Source: CAYFZO01 sp964347615 (GTDB lineage Bacteria; Pseudomonadota; Gammaproteobacteria; Poriferisulfidales; Oxydemutatoraceae). Taken from it: 64,000 nt of DNA. Position 1 is the stretch's first letter. Every line of letters starts with the position of its first letter. Below are positions 28,420 through 36,741 of the stretch, piece after piece. The position numbers and the translations under genes were made by a program. The stretch lies in contig CAYFZO010000003.1 of assembly GCA_964347615.1 (NCBI GenBank), positions 61,228 to 125,227 on the forward strand, read 5' to 3'. The notes beneath the pieces were generated by a model. The model searched no databases and was not told where the DNA came from. It saw only the letters and a list, made by a program, of their open reading frames with translations.

Positions 28420-28448
28420 TTGATTTGAGATAAGAAACTTGATTTATC
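28420..28448 (+). promoter_or_regulatory. Possible plus-strand promoter of the small RNA/ORF unit
   Basis: -35 TTGATT (28420-28425), 17 bp, -10 TTTATC (28443-28448). It would start transcription near 28455, upstream of the short ORF, and lies just outside the start of the nuclease-candidate gene on the other strand. Confidence 0.35.
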
Positions 28449-28483
28449 CCCTCGTTCAGACAGAAAACGAGGCGAGAGGAGGC

Positions 28484-28513
28484 AGTATGCCTTCAATCAA
28501 GTTTTCAAGTCAA
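28484..28513 (-). promoter_or_regulatory. Possible minus-strand promoter of the restriction cassette, with an inverted repeat
   Basis: On the minus strand TTGACT (28513-28508) and CATACT (28489-28484) are 18 bp apart, about 80 bp upstream of the nuclease candidate. The -35 is embedded in a perfect inverted repeat, CAAGTTT (28498-28504) and AAACTTG (28512-28518), a plausible operator for the cassette's XRE-type protein. Confidence 0.4.
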
Positions 28514-28564
28514 ACTTGTGTATGGGTTCAGGACATAGAAGACAAAAGACCCCCTTTCAAATAG
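28487..28564 (+). CDS. Candidate 25-residue small ORF divergent from the restriction cassette
   Basis: ATG at 28487 is preceded at 4 bases by a perfect AGGAGG. The product (MPSIKFSSQTCVWVQDIEDK plus RPPFK) ends at TAG 28562-28564, directly inside the first hairpin of a structured region ending in a terminator. Arguments for: ideal ribosome site and a dedicated terminator. Against: very short, no recognised family, and overlap with a possible minus-strand promoter. It could be a leader peptide, a small toxin or antitoxin, or not translated. Confidence 0.4.
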   Translation: MPSIKFSSQTCVWVQDIEDKRPPFK

Positions 28565-28639
28565 CCATTCCGAGGTGCTCAAGATACCCGAATGGCCGCT
28601 CCGTCGCTTCACGGCCCGGAGCGGATTTTTGCTTTTGTC
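28541..28639 (+). ncRNA. Structured three-stem element ending in a Rho-independent terminator
   Basis: Three nested pairings can be drawn on the plus strand. The outer stem is GACAAAAG (28541-28548) with CTTTTGTC (28632-28639). One inner arm is GCCATTC (28564-28570) with GAATGGC (28590-28596). The second is CCGCTCCG (28596-28603) with CGGAGCGG (28617-28624), followed by ATTTTTGCTTTT. The last hairpin plus T-run is a terminator that stops plus-strand transcripts before they run antisense into pyrF. I do not recognise a known riboswitch class. Outer-stem and terminator pairing may be alternatives. Confidence 0.6.
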
Positions 28640-28728
28640 TCATATCTCTCTGAACCTATACGGTGTGGCCTTAAAGCTCTCTCCATACGACCCTAACCCT
28701 CTGTAAAACAGGGGAAAGCCAAAAAGAA

Positions 28729-29469
28729 TCAGGGAGCCGGGCCTCGATCTCTCATCATTTCAGCTATCGTCCGCTGAATCGCTTCGGCGGCGGCACGGGG
28801 GTCGTCGGCGAGGCGTATCGGGCGCCCGACGACGACGTAGTCGGCACCGTTCTGAAACGCCTGCGCGACGGTGACCGTCCTCTTCTGATCGTCGTCGTTG
28901 TCGACCGGGCGGATACCGGGGGTGACAACGATCAGCCGGTCGCCGAACTCGTCGCGCAACATCCGCGCTTCGAGACCCGACGACACCACGCCGTCGCAAC
29001 CGAGCTCCAACGCGCGACGTGCACGCGACAACACCAGCCGCTCAATGCTGCACTGAAACCCGAGATCATCCAAATCATTGCGGCCGAGACTGGTCAACGC
29101 GGTGACCGCAAGCACTTTCAGTCGCTCGCCTTTTTCGCGCACTGCGGCTTCAAGCATCGCGTCGTTGCCGTGCACGGTGACAAAGCTCGCGCCGCCGTCT
29201 CGCACTTGCGCAATCGCGGCGCCGACGGTCTGCGGCACGTCGAACATCTTGAGATCCAAAAAAACTCTTTTGCCGTCGCGCAACAGGCGTTCGGTCACCA
29301 TTGCAGCGTCGCCCGCCGCGACCAGTTCAAGACCGACCTTGTAAAAGCGCACCGTCTCGCCGAGCATCTCGACCATACGCAACGCGCTTTCGGCGTCGGG
29401 AAAATCCAGCGCGAAAATCAGCCGCTCCTCGGCGGGCACGCCGGACGCCACGGCAGCAAACCCGGTCAC
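28729..29469 (-). CDS. pyrF: Orotidine-5'-phosphate decarboxylase
   Basis: Last step of UMP synthesis. 246 residues, GTG start overlapping the gshA stop. The catalytic array KMFDVPQTV (Asp-Lys-Asp-type motif DLKMFDVPQT) and the phosphate-binding GADYVVVGRPI are present, as is the N-terminal LIFALDFPDAESAL. Last gene of an ampD-gshA-pyrF run with overlapping ends, an unusual functional mix. Confidence 0.95.
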   Translation of the reverse strand: MTGFAAVASGVPAEERLIFALDFPDAESALRMVEMLGETVRFYKVGLELVAAGDAAMVTERLLRDGKRVFLDLKMFDVPQTVGAAIAQVRDGGASFVTVHGNDAMLEAAVREKGERLKVLAVTALTSLGRNDLDDLGFQCSIERLVLSRARRALELGCDGVVSSGLEARMLRDEFGDRLIVVTPGIRPVDNDDDQKRTVTVAQAFQNGADYVVVGRPIRLADDPRAAAEAIQRTIAEMMRDRGPAP

Positions 29470-31097
29470 GCGTCCGCTCCGTCGAGCGCCGACAGCTGGG
29501 AAAAATAGTCGGCGACATATTCGTCGAGGGTCACGTTATCGGCGGCTTCGAGCTCGCCTCTTTCCTCCTCGGACTTTCCGGACGCTTCGTCGAAGTGCCG
29601 CGCTTGCGACTCGCTGAGACGACGCGTCTTGAAATACTCGCCGAACTCGTTCGACTTGCGACGGGTGAACGAGACAAAGCCTTCGCCGGCGTCGCGCATT
29701 TGCGCAATCATCCTTGCCGACGGCGTGGCTTCGGGGTCGTCGAACAACGCCTTGCACCCGGCGAGCGCGCGGGTATAGCGTTCGGTATCGCAGGCGCGGT
29801 CGAGCAGTTCGCAGGCGGGCGTCACGCGTTCGCACAACTCACGTCCCCATTCGGACAGCTCCCTTTCGCGCCCCGCGCAAGCCAACTTCACGCCGGCGGC
29901 GCGCCCGTCGTGCGCCACCTTGACCTCGTTGCAATTGCTCTCGCGGCGCTCGCGCGCGTCGAGCGGCGGGCTGTCCGCGAGCAGGCAAAACAGGAACAGC
30001 GCTTCCAGAAAGTCGAGTTGCCGCGCGTTGACCCCCGCATAATCAAAGGCACCGACGTCGAGCGAGCGCAGCTCGATGTACTCGACGCCGCCCCGGTGCA
30101 AGGCGAGCAAAGGCATCTCCCCCTTGCGGCGGGTCACGTGTTTCGGCCTGACGCTCGTGTAATACTCGTTTTCTATTTGCAGGACGTTGGCGTTGAGCTG
30201 GCGGAACTCGCCGTTGACCTTGACGCCGAACTGCTGGTAGTGCTCGTGCGGCGTGGTCACCGCCCGTTTCAAGCTTCGCACGTATTCGTCGAGACCGTCG
30301 TAAGAAACCTCGATGATGCCGGCCTCGGATTCCTGGTTGTTCTGATAGCCGATGTCTCCCATGCGCAAGGAAGTGGCGTCCGGCCCGAACAACGTCGTGG
30401 CGTCGAACATCTCAAGCCGCCTGAGCGAGCCGACGAAAGCCCTGCACACCGCCGGGGAAGCTCCGAACAGATAGGTAACAACCCACCCGACCCGCAGCAG
30501 ATTGCGGATCAACCCCATGTAGCCGTGCGAGCGCAAGTCTCGGTCCGTGGAACACCGGGCGGCGCGCCGGAACCCCGCCTCGTGCAGGCAAGACCACAGC
30601 CTCGGGTTGAACGAGTAATTGAAATGCACGCCGGCGATCGTTTGCATCGAGCGGCCGTAGCGATAACTCAAGCCGCGACGGTAGATGGTCTTCATGCGTC
30701 CGATGTTCGAGTCGCCGTAGCGCGCCAGCGGAATGCTGTCGTCTCCTTTCGCCACGCACGGCATGCTGTTCGCCCACAGGATTTCGCCGTCGAGGTGACG
30801 ATAGACGTAAGTGTGAACGTCTTCGAGAAAAGCAATCGCGGTTTCGCCGTCCGGCAGCGGAGGCGTTATCAACTCCAGCTGCGACTCGGAGTAGTCGGTC
30901 GTGATGTACGGATGCGTCAACGCCGAACCCAGCGCCGACGGATGCGGCGTACGCGCGATCAAGCCGTTGCGGTCAACGCGCAAGGCCTCCTTTTCAAGGC
31001 CGACGCGCCGCCCTTCGCCGAGCAGCGGCACACCGCCCGCTGCGTCGAGCCGCGCCGCCGCCTTCTCCGCGTCCATCATCGCACCTGCCGCTGTCAC
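29466..31097 (-). CDS. gshA: Glutamate-cysteine ligase (gammaproteobacterial type)
   Basis: First step of glutathione synthesis. 543 residues, somewhat longer than E. coli GshA (518). Recognised by GLEKEALRVDRNGLIA, ITTDYSESQLELITPP, ANSMPCVAKGDDSIPLARYG and HFNYSF. The GTG start at 31097 overlaps the ampD stop (GTGA), implying coupling; an ATG at 31079 would remove six residues. The product supports the glutaredoxin encoded elsewhere in the window. Confidence 0.95.
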   Translation of the reverse strand: MTAAGAMMDAEKAAARLDAAGGVPLLGEGRRVGLEKEALRVDRNGLIARTPHPSALGSALTHPYITTDYSESQLELITPPLPDGETAIAFLEDVHTYVYRHLDGEILWANSMPCVAKGDDSIPLARYGDSNIGRMKTIYRRGLSYRYGRSMQTIAGVHFNYSFNPRLWSCLHEAGFRRAARCSTDRDLRSHGYMGLIRNLLRVGWVVTYLFGASPAVCRAFVGSLRRLEMFDATTLFGPDATSLRMGDIGYQNNQESEAGIIEVSYDGLDEYVRSLKRAVTTPHEHYQQFGVKVNGEFRQLNANVLQIENEYYTSVRPKHVTRRKGEMPLLALHRGGVEYIELRSLDVGAFDYAGVNARQLDFLEALFLFCLLADSPPLDARERRESNCNEVKVAHDGRAAGVKLACAGRERELSEWGRELCERVTPACELLDRACDTERYTRALAGCKALFDDPEATPSARMIAQMRDAGEGFVSFTRRKSNEFGEYFKTRRLSESQARHFDEASGKSEEERGELEAADNVTLDEYVADYFSQLSALDGADA

Positions 31098-31630
31098 GCC
31101 GCCCCGTAGACGCGCATGAAGTCACGGTCGAACAAGGGGCCGGGGTCGGTCTTGCGCCCGGGGGCGACGTCGCAGTGCCTGACCACCCGTTCGACGTTCA
31201 AGCTTGGATACGCGTCGGCGAGCACTGTCACCAAAGCCGCAAGACGCCGGTACTGGACCGCCTCGTAGGCCTTGTCGTCGCAGCCTTCAAGCTCAATTCC
31301 GACCGAGAAGTCGTTGCAGTTCTCACGCCCTTCGAAGCTGGAAACGCCGGCGTGCCACGCGCGCTTGTCGAACGGCACAAACTGAATCATCCCGCCGTCG
31401 CGCCTGATGAACACGTGGGCGGACACCTTCAGGTTCGCAATCTCGCGGTAGTCCGGATGTTCGCCGGCGCGCAGCGTATTGGTGAACAACTGCTCGACGC
31501 CCGGCCCGCCGAACTCTCCGGGCGGCAGGCTGATGCCGTGAATCACGATCAATTCGGGCACCGCGCCCGATGGGCGGTCGTCGGTATTCGGCGACGGCTT
31601 GTAGGCAACGCCTTCGAGCCGGTGCGTCAC
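31094..31630 (-). CDS. ampD: 1,6-anhydro-N-acetylmuramyl-L-alanine amidase AmpD
   Basis: Cytoplasmic zinc amidase of peptidoglycan recycling. The core is unmistakable: LIVIHGISLPPGEFGGPGVE, VSAHVFIRRDGGMIQFVPFD, NDFSVGIELEG and the zinc/proton-relay end RHCDVAPGRKTDPGPLFD. The frame is open far upstream through the abgT region, so the start is uncertain: GTG at 31630 gives 178 residues, near the usual 183, and TTG at 31654 is an alternative. Neither has a clear ribosome site. Confidence 0.9.
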   Translation of the reverse strand: MTHRLEGVAYKPSPNTDDRPSGAVPELIVIHGISLPPGEFGGPGVEQLFTNTLRAGEHPDYREIANLKVSAHVFIRRDGGMIQFVPFDKRAWHAGVSSFEGRENCNDFSVGIELEGCDDKAYEAVQYRRLAALVTVLADAYPSLNVERVVRHCDVAPGRKTDPGPLFDRDFMRVYGAA

Positions 31631-31717
31631 GGGAGAAATTTTCAGACGGTCCAAAGAACGGCGGTATCGGTTGGTTATACTTCGCCCATTATATAAGCGT
31701 CCGCGAAAACCTTTCCG

Positions 31718-33196
31718 ATGTCCTTTCTTGACCGCGTCGAAACGCTCGGCAACCGCCTGCCGCACCCGGCGGTGCTGTTCATCGCGTTGTGCATCCTGAT
31801 TCCGCCGCTGTCGTGGTTGTGCGCAGCGTTGGGCTTGTCGGCAGTGCACCCGGTCAACGGCGACGTCATCCCGGCGGTCAACCTGATCAGTGCAACCGGA
31901 CTGCAACGCGTCATCACCGAAGCGGTGACCAATTTCACCCAGTTCGCTCCGGTCGGGATCGTGCTGGTTGCGATGCTCGGCTTCGGCGTCGCCGAAGAGT
32001 CGGGGCTTCTGCCGACGGTGTTGCGCCTGTTGATTCTTCGCACCCCGCCCGTGCTGTTGAGTTTTTCCGTTGTGCTTGCGGGAATCCTTTCGAGCCTCGC
32101 CGTGGACGTGGGTTACGTCGTGCTGATTCCGCTGGCGGGCACGTTGTATCTTGCGGCGAACCGCCACCCGGTCGCGGGCATCGCGGCGGCCTTCGCTGGC
32201 GTGAGCGCAGGCTTCAGCGCCAATCTCGTCATCGGGCCGCTCGACCCGCTGCTCGCGGGGCTTTCGACCTCGGCGGCCCAGCTGCTGGACAAGAACTACG
32301 AAGTCAGCGCAACAAGCAACTACTATTTCATGCTGGCATCGACACCGGTGGTGGCACTGATCGGCGCCTGGGTCACCGAACGCTTCGCCACGCCGCGACT
32401 CGGCGAATACCGTCCCGCCGCGTCGCTTGCCGTCCCTCCCCGCACGCAAGAGCTGAGCGCCGAAGAACGGCGTGGCTTGCGTCACACGGGCTGGTTCACC
32501 GTGGCGTTCGCCGTCTTGCTGGCGGCGGCGGTGTGGCCGGAAAACGGCGTGCTCAGAACCCCCGGCGCCGGTCTTGCAACGTCGCCTTTCATCAAGGGCA
32601 TCGTCGTAATCATCACTTTCTACGCGGGTCTTGCAGGCTGGATCTTCGGGAGGGCAAGCGGGCGCTTCACCCGCGAACGCGGCGTCATCGCAAGCATGGA
32701 AAGCAGCATGCGCACGATGGCCGGCTACATTGTCCTGATGTTCTTCGCCGCGCAGGCGGTCAACTATTTCAACTGGACCAACTTGGGCTTGATCAGTGCG
32801 GTGCACAGCGCCGAGTGGCTGCGCGGCCTTGACTTGCCGAGCGTCGGGATTCTGATCATGTTCGTCCTGCTCGCGGCGACCATCAATCTGGCAATCGGCA
32901 GCTCGTCGGCGAAGTGGACGTTGATCGCGCCGATTTTCGTGCCGATGTTCTACCTCGTGGGCATCAGCCCGGAAGCGACGCAGGCGGCTTACCGCATCGG
33001 CGACAGCACGACGAACGTTCTGACGCCGCTGATGCCGTACTTCGCGCTGGTGGTGACTTTCCTGCAACGCTACGACGCACGCGCGGGCATCGGCACGCTG
33101 CTTTCGGTGATGCTGCCCTACAGCCTGCTGATCGGCACCGGCTGGCTCGTCCTGTTCGGGCTTTGGCTCGCGTTCGATATTCCGCTCGGCATTTAG
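31718..33196 (+). CDS. abgT: AbgT-family transporter
   Basis: 492-residue inner-membrane protein with about nine to eleven helices plus re-entrant loops. The family signature IGSSSAKWTLIAPIFVPMF and the motif GYVVLIPLAG are seen. AbgT proteins move p-aminobenzoyl-glutamate, and some export sulfonamides (MtrF type). No abgA or abgB hydrolase is beside it, so salvage versus export cannot be decided. Single gene, divergent from ampD and convergent with the macrodomain gene, overlapping its end by 4 bp. Confidence 0.9.
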   Translation: MSFLDRVETLGNRLPHPAVLFIALCILIPPLSWLCAALGLSAVHPVNGDVIPAVNLISATGLQRVITEAVTNFTQFAPVGIVLVAMLGFGVAEESGLLPTVLRLLILRTPPVLLSFSVVLAGILSSLAVDVGYVVLIPLAGTLYLAANRHPVAGIAAAFAGVSAGFSANLVIGPLDPLLAGLSTSAAQLLDKNYEVSATSNYYFMLASTPVVALIGAWVTERFATPRLGEYRPAASLAVPPRTQELSAEERRGLRHTGWFTVAFAVLLAAAVWPENGVLRTPGAGLATSPFIKGIVVIITFYAGLAGWIFGRASGRFTRERGVIASMESSMRTMAGYIVLMFFAAQAVNYFNWTNLGLISAVHSAEWLRGLDLPSVGILIMFVLLAATINLAIGSSSAKWTLIAPIFVPMFYLVGISPEATQAAYRIGDSTTNVLTPLMPYFALVVTFLQRYDARAGIGTLLSVMLPYSLLIGTGWLVLFGLWLAFDIPLGI

Positions 33197-33705
33197 GACT
33201 CGCGCAACCGCGCCTCATACAACGCAAGCATCCTGGCGTCGAAACAGACGAAACGCACGTCGAAGCGGTAATCGGGCGACGCAGCCAGAACCTCGCTGAC
33301 CGAGGCGACGGCGACGGCAACCGCGTCCCGCACCGGATAACCGTAGACCCCGCAGCTGATGGCGGGAAACGCGATGCTCTTTGCGTCGACGCTGCGCGCG
33401 ACGGCGAGCGAATTGCGGTAACACGCAGCGAGCAGTTCCGCCTCGCCTCCACCTCCGCCGCGCCAGACCGGCCCGACGGTGTGAATGACGTAGCGTGCCG
33501 GGAGGAGATGCCCGCCGGTGAGTTTGGCCTCGCCCGTGGCGCAGCCGCCCAAAGTGCGGCATTCGGCAAGCAGTGCCGGCCCCGCGGCGCGGTGAATCGC
33601 CCCGTCAACGCCGCCGCCGCCGAGCAACGAACGGTTGGCCGCGTTGACGATGGCGTCAACTTCGAGCGTGGTGATGTCGCCCTGCACGGCGGTCATCTGC
33701 CCCAT
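33193..33705 (-). CDS. Macrodomain protein, O-acetyl-ADP-ribose deacetylase-like
   Basis: 170 residues, a single macro fold: GDITTLEVDAIVNAANRSLL, GGGGVDGAIHRAAG, the catalytic-loop YVIHTVGPVW and FPAISCGVYGYP. Members such as YmdB remove ADP-ribose or deacetylate O-acetyl-ADP-ribose. The start at 33705 is preferred because GGGGGAGAT sits just upstream; the ATG at 33753 would add 16 residues overlapping the groESL promoter region. It is divergent from groES. Confidence 0.92.
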   Translation of the reverse strand: MGQMTAVQGDITTLEVDAIVNAANRSLLGGGGVDGAIHRAAGPALLAECRTLGGCATGEAKLTGGHLLPARYVIHTVGPVWRGGGGGEAELLAACYRNSLAVARSVDAKSIAFPAISCGVYGYPVRDAVAVAVASVSEVLAASPDYRFDVRFVCFDARMLALYEARLRES

Positions 33706-33734
33706 GGAATCTCCCCCGAAACCGTGGACGTCAG

Positions 33735-33762
33735 CTTGAACTTTAAGAGACAAGCCCCTATT
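33735..33762 (+). promoter_or_regulatory. Sigma32-type heat-shock promoter of groESL
   Basis: CTTGAAC (33735-33741) and CCCCTATT (33755-33762) with a 13-bp spacer closely match the RpoH consensus (CTTGAAA, 11-16 bp, CCCCATNT). It lies about 100 bp upstream of groES. Confidence 0.8.
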
Positions 33763-33763
33763 A

Positions 33764-33790
33764 TTAGCAGCCGAGGGCGGCGAGTGCTAA
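33764..33790. promoter_or_regulatory. Half-degraded CIRCE element (HrcA operator)
   Basis: Right arm GAGTGCTAA (33782-33790) is a perfect CIRCE half. Left arm TTAGCAGCC (33764-33772) matches 6 of 9 with TTAGCACTC, and the spacer is exactly 9 bp. It overlaps the expected transcription start of the sigma32-like promoter. Confidence 0.7.
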
Positions 33791-33860
33791 CCGGGGAAAC
33801 CGGGAGGACGCCGCCGTTTTACACTAACTTACTGATATACAAACACTTTTAGGAGGAAGC

Positions 33861-34148
33861 ATGAAACTTCGCCCCCTCCACGATCGAGTTGTCGTGAAGC
33901 GCATGGAAGAAGAAAGAACCAGCCCCGGGGGCATCGTCATCCCCGACAACGCCACCGAGAAGCCGATACGGGGCGAGATCCTCGCGGTCGGCAACGGCAA
34001 GATTCTGGAGAACGGCGACAAGCGTCCGCTCGACGTCAAGGTCGGCGACAAGATCCTGTTCGGCAAGTACTCCGGAACCGAGGTCAAACTCGACGGCGAC
34101 GAGCTGGTCGTTATGCGCGAAGACGACATTATGGCCGTCATTGAATAG
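33861..34148 (+). CDS. groES: Co-chaperonin GroES
   Basis: 95 residues, typical length. MKLRPLHDRVVVKRMEEE at the start, the mobile loop that contacts GroEL (ERTSPGGIVIPDNATEKP) and the roof/ending EDDIMAVIE. AGGAGGAAGC immediately precedes the ATG. First gene of the groESL operon. Confidence 0.98.
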   Translation: MKLRPLHDRVVVKRMEEERTSPGGIVIPDNATEKPIRGEILAVGNGKILENGDKRPLDVKVGDKILFGKYSGTEVKLDGDELVVMREDDIMAVIE

Positions 34149-34201
34149 ACGGCCGTCATCACAACATCAACTAAAACAATCAAACCTGAAGGAAAAAAAC
34201 A

Positions 34202-35842
34202 ATGAGTGCAAAAGACGTTAAGTTCAGCCACGACTGCCGTCAACGCATGGTCGCCGGTGTCAACATACTGGCCGACGCCGTGAAAGTGACGCTGGGGCCG
34301 AAAGGCAAGAACGTGGTGCTGGAAAAATCTTTCGGCGCACCGACGGTGACCAAGGACGGGGTGTCGGTTGCAAAGGAAGTCGAACTCAAGGACAAGTTCG
34401 AGAACATGGGTGCCCAGATGCTGAAGGAAGTCGCGTCGCATACCTCGGACGTGGCCGGCGACGGCACGACGACCGCGACGGTGCTGGCCCAAGGCATCAT
34501 CCGCGAGGGCATGAAAGCCGTCGCGTCGGGCATGAACCCGATGGACCTCAAGCGCGGCATCGACTTGGCCGCGGCCAAAGCGGTTGACGTGTTGCACGAC
34601 CTGTCCAAACCCTGCGCCGACAGCAAGTCAATCGCCCAGGTCGGCAGCATTTCGGCCAACTCGGATCCGTCGATCGGCGAAATCATCGCCGAAGCGATGG
34701 ACAAGGTCGGCAAGGAAGGCGTCATCACGGTCGAGGACGGCACCGGCCTCGAGAATGAGCTCGACGTTGTCGAAGGGATGCAGTTCGACAGGGGCTACTT
34801 GTCGCCTTACTTCATCAACAACCAGGACAACATGAGCGCCGAGCTCGAAGAACCTTACATCCTGCTGCACGACAAGAAGATCTCCAACATCCGCGATCTT
34901 CTGCCGGTGCTCGAAGCCGTGGCCAAGTCCGGCAAGCCGCTGCTGATCGTGGCCGAAGACGTCGAAGGCGAAGCCTTGGCGACGCTGGTGGTGAACACGA
35001 TCCGCGGCATCGTCAAGGTGTCCGGGGTCAAAGCCCCCGGATTCGGCGACCGCCGCAAAGCCATGCTCGAGGACATCGCGATCCTCACCGGCGGCACGGT
35101 GATTTCCGAGGAAGTCGGTTTGTCCCTGGAGAAATGCTCGCTCGACGATCTCGGCACCGCCAAGCGTGTGACGGTCTCGAAAGAGAACACCACCATCGTT
35201 GACGGCGGCGGCAAAACCGACTCGATCAAAGGCCGCATCGAGCAGATCCGCACGCAGATCGAGGACGCCACTTCCGACTACGACAAGGAAAAGCTTCAAG
35301 AGCGCATGGCCAAGCTCGCGGGCGGCGTCGGCGTCATCAAGGTCGGTGCCGCGACCGAGGTCGAGATGAAGGAGAAAAAGGCGCGCGTCGAGGACGCGCT
35401 GCACGCGACCCGCGCCGCGGTCGAGGAAGGCGTCGTGCCGGGCGGTGGCACCGCGCTGATTCGCGCGATCGAAGGCATCGCCAGCCTCAAAAGCGACATC
35501 CACGACCAAAACGTAGGCATCAATATCCTGCGTCGCGCGATGGAAGATCCTTTCCGTCAAATCGTCGCGAACGCCGGGGAGGAAGCCTCGGTCATTCTCG
35601 GCGAAGTCAGGGGCAAGGACGTCGACCACGGCTACAACGCCGCGAGCGGCGAATTCGGCGGCATGACCAAGATGGGTATCATCGACCCGACCAAAGTGAC
35701 GCGCACCGCGTTGCAAAACGCCTGCTCGGTGGCAGGGCTGATGGTCACCACCGAGGCGATGGTCGCCGAGTTGCCCAAAGACCCGGAACCACCGATGCCG
35801 GGCGGCGGCGGCGGAATGGAGGGCATGGGCGGCATGATGTAA
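34202..35842 (+). CDS. groEL: Chaperonin GroEL
   Basis: 546-residue ATP-dependent folding chamber. The ATP site GDGTTTATVLAQ, the apical domain and the flexible Gly-Met tail (GGMEGMGGMM) are present. It lies 53 bp after groES and is followed by a strong terminator. Confidence 0.98.
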   Translation: MSAKDVKFSHDCRQRMVAGVNILADAVKVTLGPKGKNVVLEKSFGAPTVTKDGVSVAKEVELKDKFENMGAQMLKEVASHTSDVAGDGTTTATVLAQGIIREGMKAVASGMNPMDLKRGIDLAAAKAVDVLHDLSKPCADSKSIAQVGSISANSDPSIGEIIAEAMDKVGKEGVITVEDGTGLENELDVVEGMQFDRGYLSPYFINNQDNMSAELEEPYILLHDKKISNIRDLLPVLEAVAKSGKPLLIVAEDVEGEALATLVVNTIRGIVKVSGVKAPGFGDRRKAMLEDIAILTGGTVISEEVGLSLEKCSLDDLGTAKRVTVSKENTTIVDGGGKTDSIKGRIEQIRTQIEDATSDYDKEKLQERMAKLAGGVGVIKVGAATEVEMKEKKARVEDALHATRAAVEEGVVPGGGTALIRAIEGIASLKSDIHDQNVGINILRRAMEDPFRQIVANAGEEASVILGEVRGKDVDHGYNAASGEFGGMTKMGIIDPTKVTRTALQNACSVAGLMVTTEAMVAELPKDPEPPMPGGGGGMEGMGGMM

Positions 35843-35864
35843 CCGCTCTCCCGCAACGTTGCAG

Positions 35865-35897
35865 AGAAAGCCCCGCTCACGCGGGGCTTTCTTTTTG
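35865..35897 (+). terminator. Rho-independent terminator of groESL
   Basis: A 12-bp stem (AGAAAGCCCCGC, 35865-35876, with GCGGGGCTTTCT, 35881-35892), a 4-base loop and a T-run. Confidence 0.95.
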
Positions 35898-36303
35898 GCA
35901 AGGCAGCCGCTTAGCTCACGTCTCGACGAGCATTCGTACCCCCGATACCCCGCAAGCCGTTCATCGCTGTCGCGTCAAACCGTCGCGTTCCGGAAGATCA
36001 GAGCTCGGAGAACGATCGGAGAACAATCGGAGAACAAAGGGGCTTATATACATAAGTTGACAACTTGCATTTCGCCTCGGACTGATACTCGCCCGCACGT
36101 GGCGGGTCGGCCTCCGGGAACGGGGCAGCTGGACGTGGAACCGGCGACGTTGGTCGGGCTTTGAAGCGTCAAATCGATACGGAAGTTCTTGTCAACTTTT
36201 GTGTGTGGTTCCCGGAACAAAACCACCGGGCAAACCACTGGACAAACCCCCGGACAAATCATTGGGCGCGGCGCAAGCCGCGTCATTGGCTTCAGCGTCT
36301 TCT
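35898..36303. other. Non-coding region between groEL and fxsA
   Basis: No credible gene. Two short tandem repeats are visible: three copies of an 11-12-base unit around CGGAGAAC (about 36006-36035), and on the minus strand three imperfect 12-base units of the GGTTTG type (about 36222-36262). Open frames here are short and repeat-derived. Confidence 0.6.
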
Positions 36304-36741
36304 TCAGTCGTCGAGGTCGCGGCGGCGAAATTCGCCTTCGAGCACGTCGGGACGGTGCCGTTCGCGCTCGCTCCAAGTAAAACCGAACCCGGGAAACGCG
36401 GCGCGACCGACGATGTAATGCACCATCCAAAGGCGGGTCGGGCGCAACAAGCACAAAAACCCCACGGCGTCGGTGAAAAAACCCGGCGTCAACAGCAACG
36501 CGCCGCCAATCAGCAGGATCACGCCTTCAAGCAACTCGAAAGCCGGCGGGTCGCCGCGCACGGCGGTGGCGCGAAACCGTGCCAGCGTATTCATTCCTTG
36601 CACCCGCAACATGCCGACGCCAACGACCGCGGTCAGCACCACCGCGAGCACGGTCGGCACTGCGCCAATCACCCCCCCGACCTTGATGAAAAGATAAATC
36701 TCCAGCAGGGGCGTCGCAATGAACAACAGAAAAAACCACAT
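36304..36741 (-). CDS. fxsA: FxsA family membrane protein
   Basis: 145 residues with N-terminal MWFFLLFIATPLLEIYLFIK and further hydrophobic helices (VIGAVPTVLAVVLTAVVGVG; GVILLIGGALLLTPGFFTDA), the latter containing the family LLTPGF-TD motif. The charged C-terminal tail is cytoplasmic. E. coli FxsA modulates phage T7 exclusion by the F plasmid; the normal role is unknown. Its position near groESL, cutA and dsbD matches enterobacterial order. Confidence 0.9.
   Translation of the reverse strand: MWFFLLFIATPLLEIYLFIKVGGVIGAVPTVLAVVLTAVVGVGMLRVQGMNTLARFRATAVRGDPPAFELLEGVILLIGGALLLTPGFFTDAVGFLCLLRPTRLWMVHYIVGRAAFPGFGFTWSERERHRPDVLEGEFRRRDLDD

Noticed and set aside
28541..28639. Known riboswitch or 6S/tmRNA in the pyrF-restriction spacer
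   Set aside because: None of the conserved cores of TPP, SAM, glycine, 6S or tmRNA is present; kept only as an unclassified structured element.
31631..33067. Upstream part of a 657-codon minus-strand frame ending in AmpD
   Set aside because: It is the antisense shadow of abgT: low-complexity, His/Arg/Gln-rich, with no family sequence until the AmpD core begins near 31630.
36044..36454. Short frames with TTGQTTGQ or CPVVCPVV repeats
   Set aside because: Products of a 12-base tandem repeat in non-coding DNA; the frames overlap fxsA in antisense and have no ribosome site.
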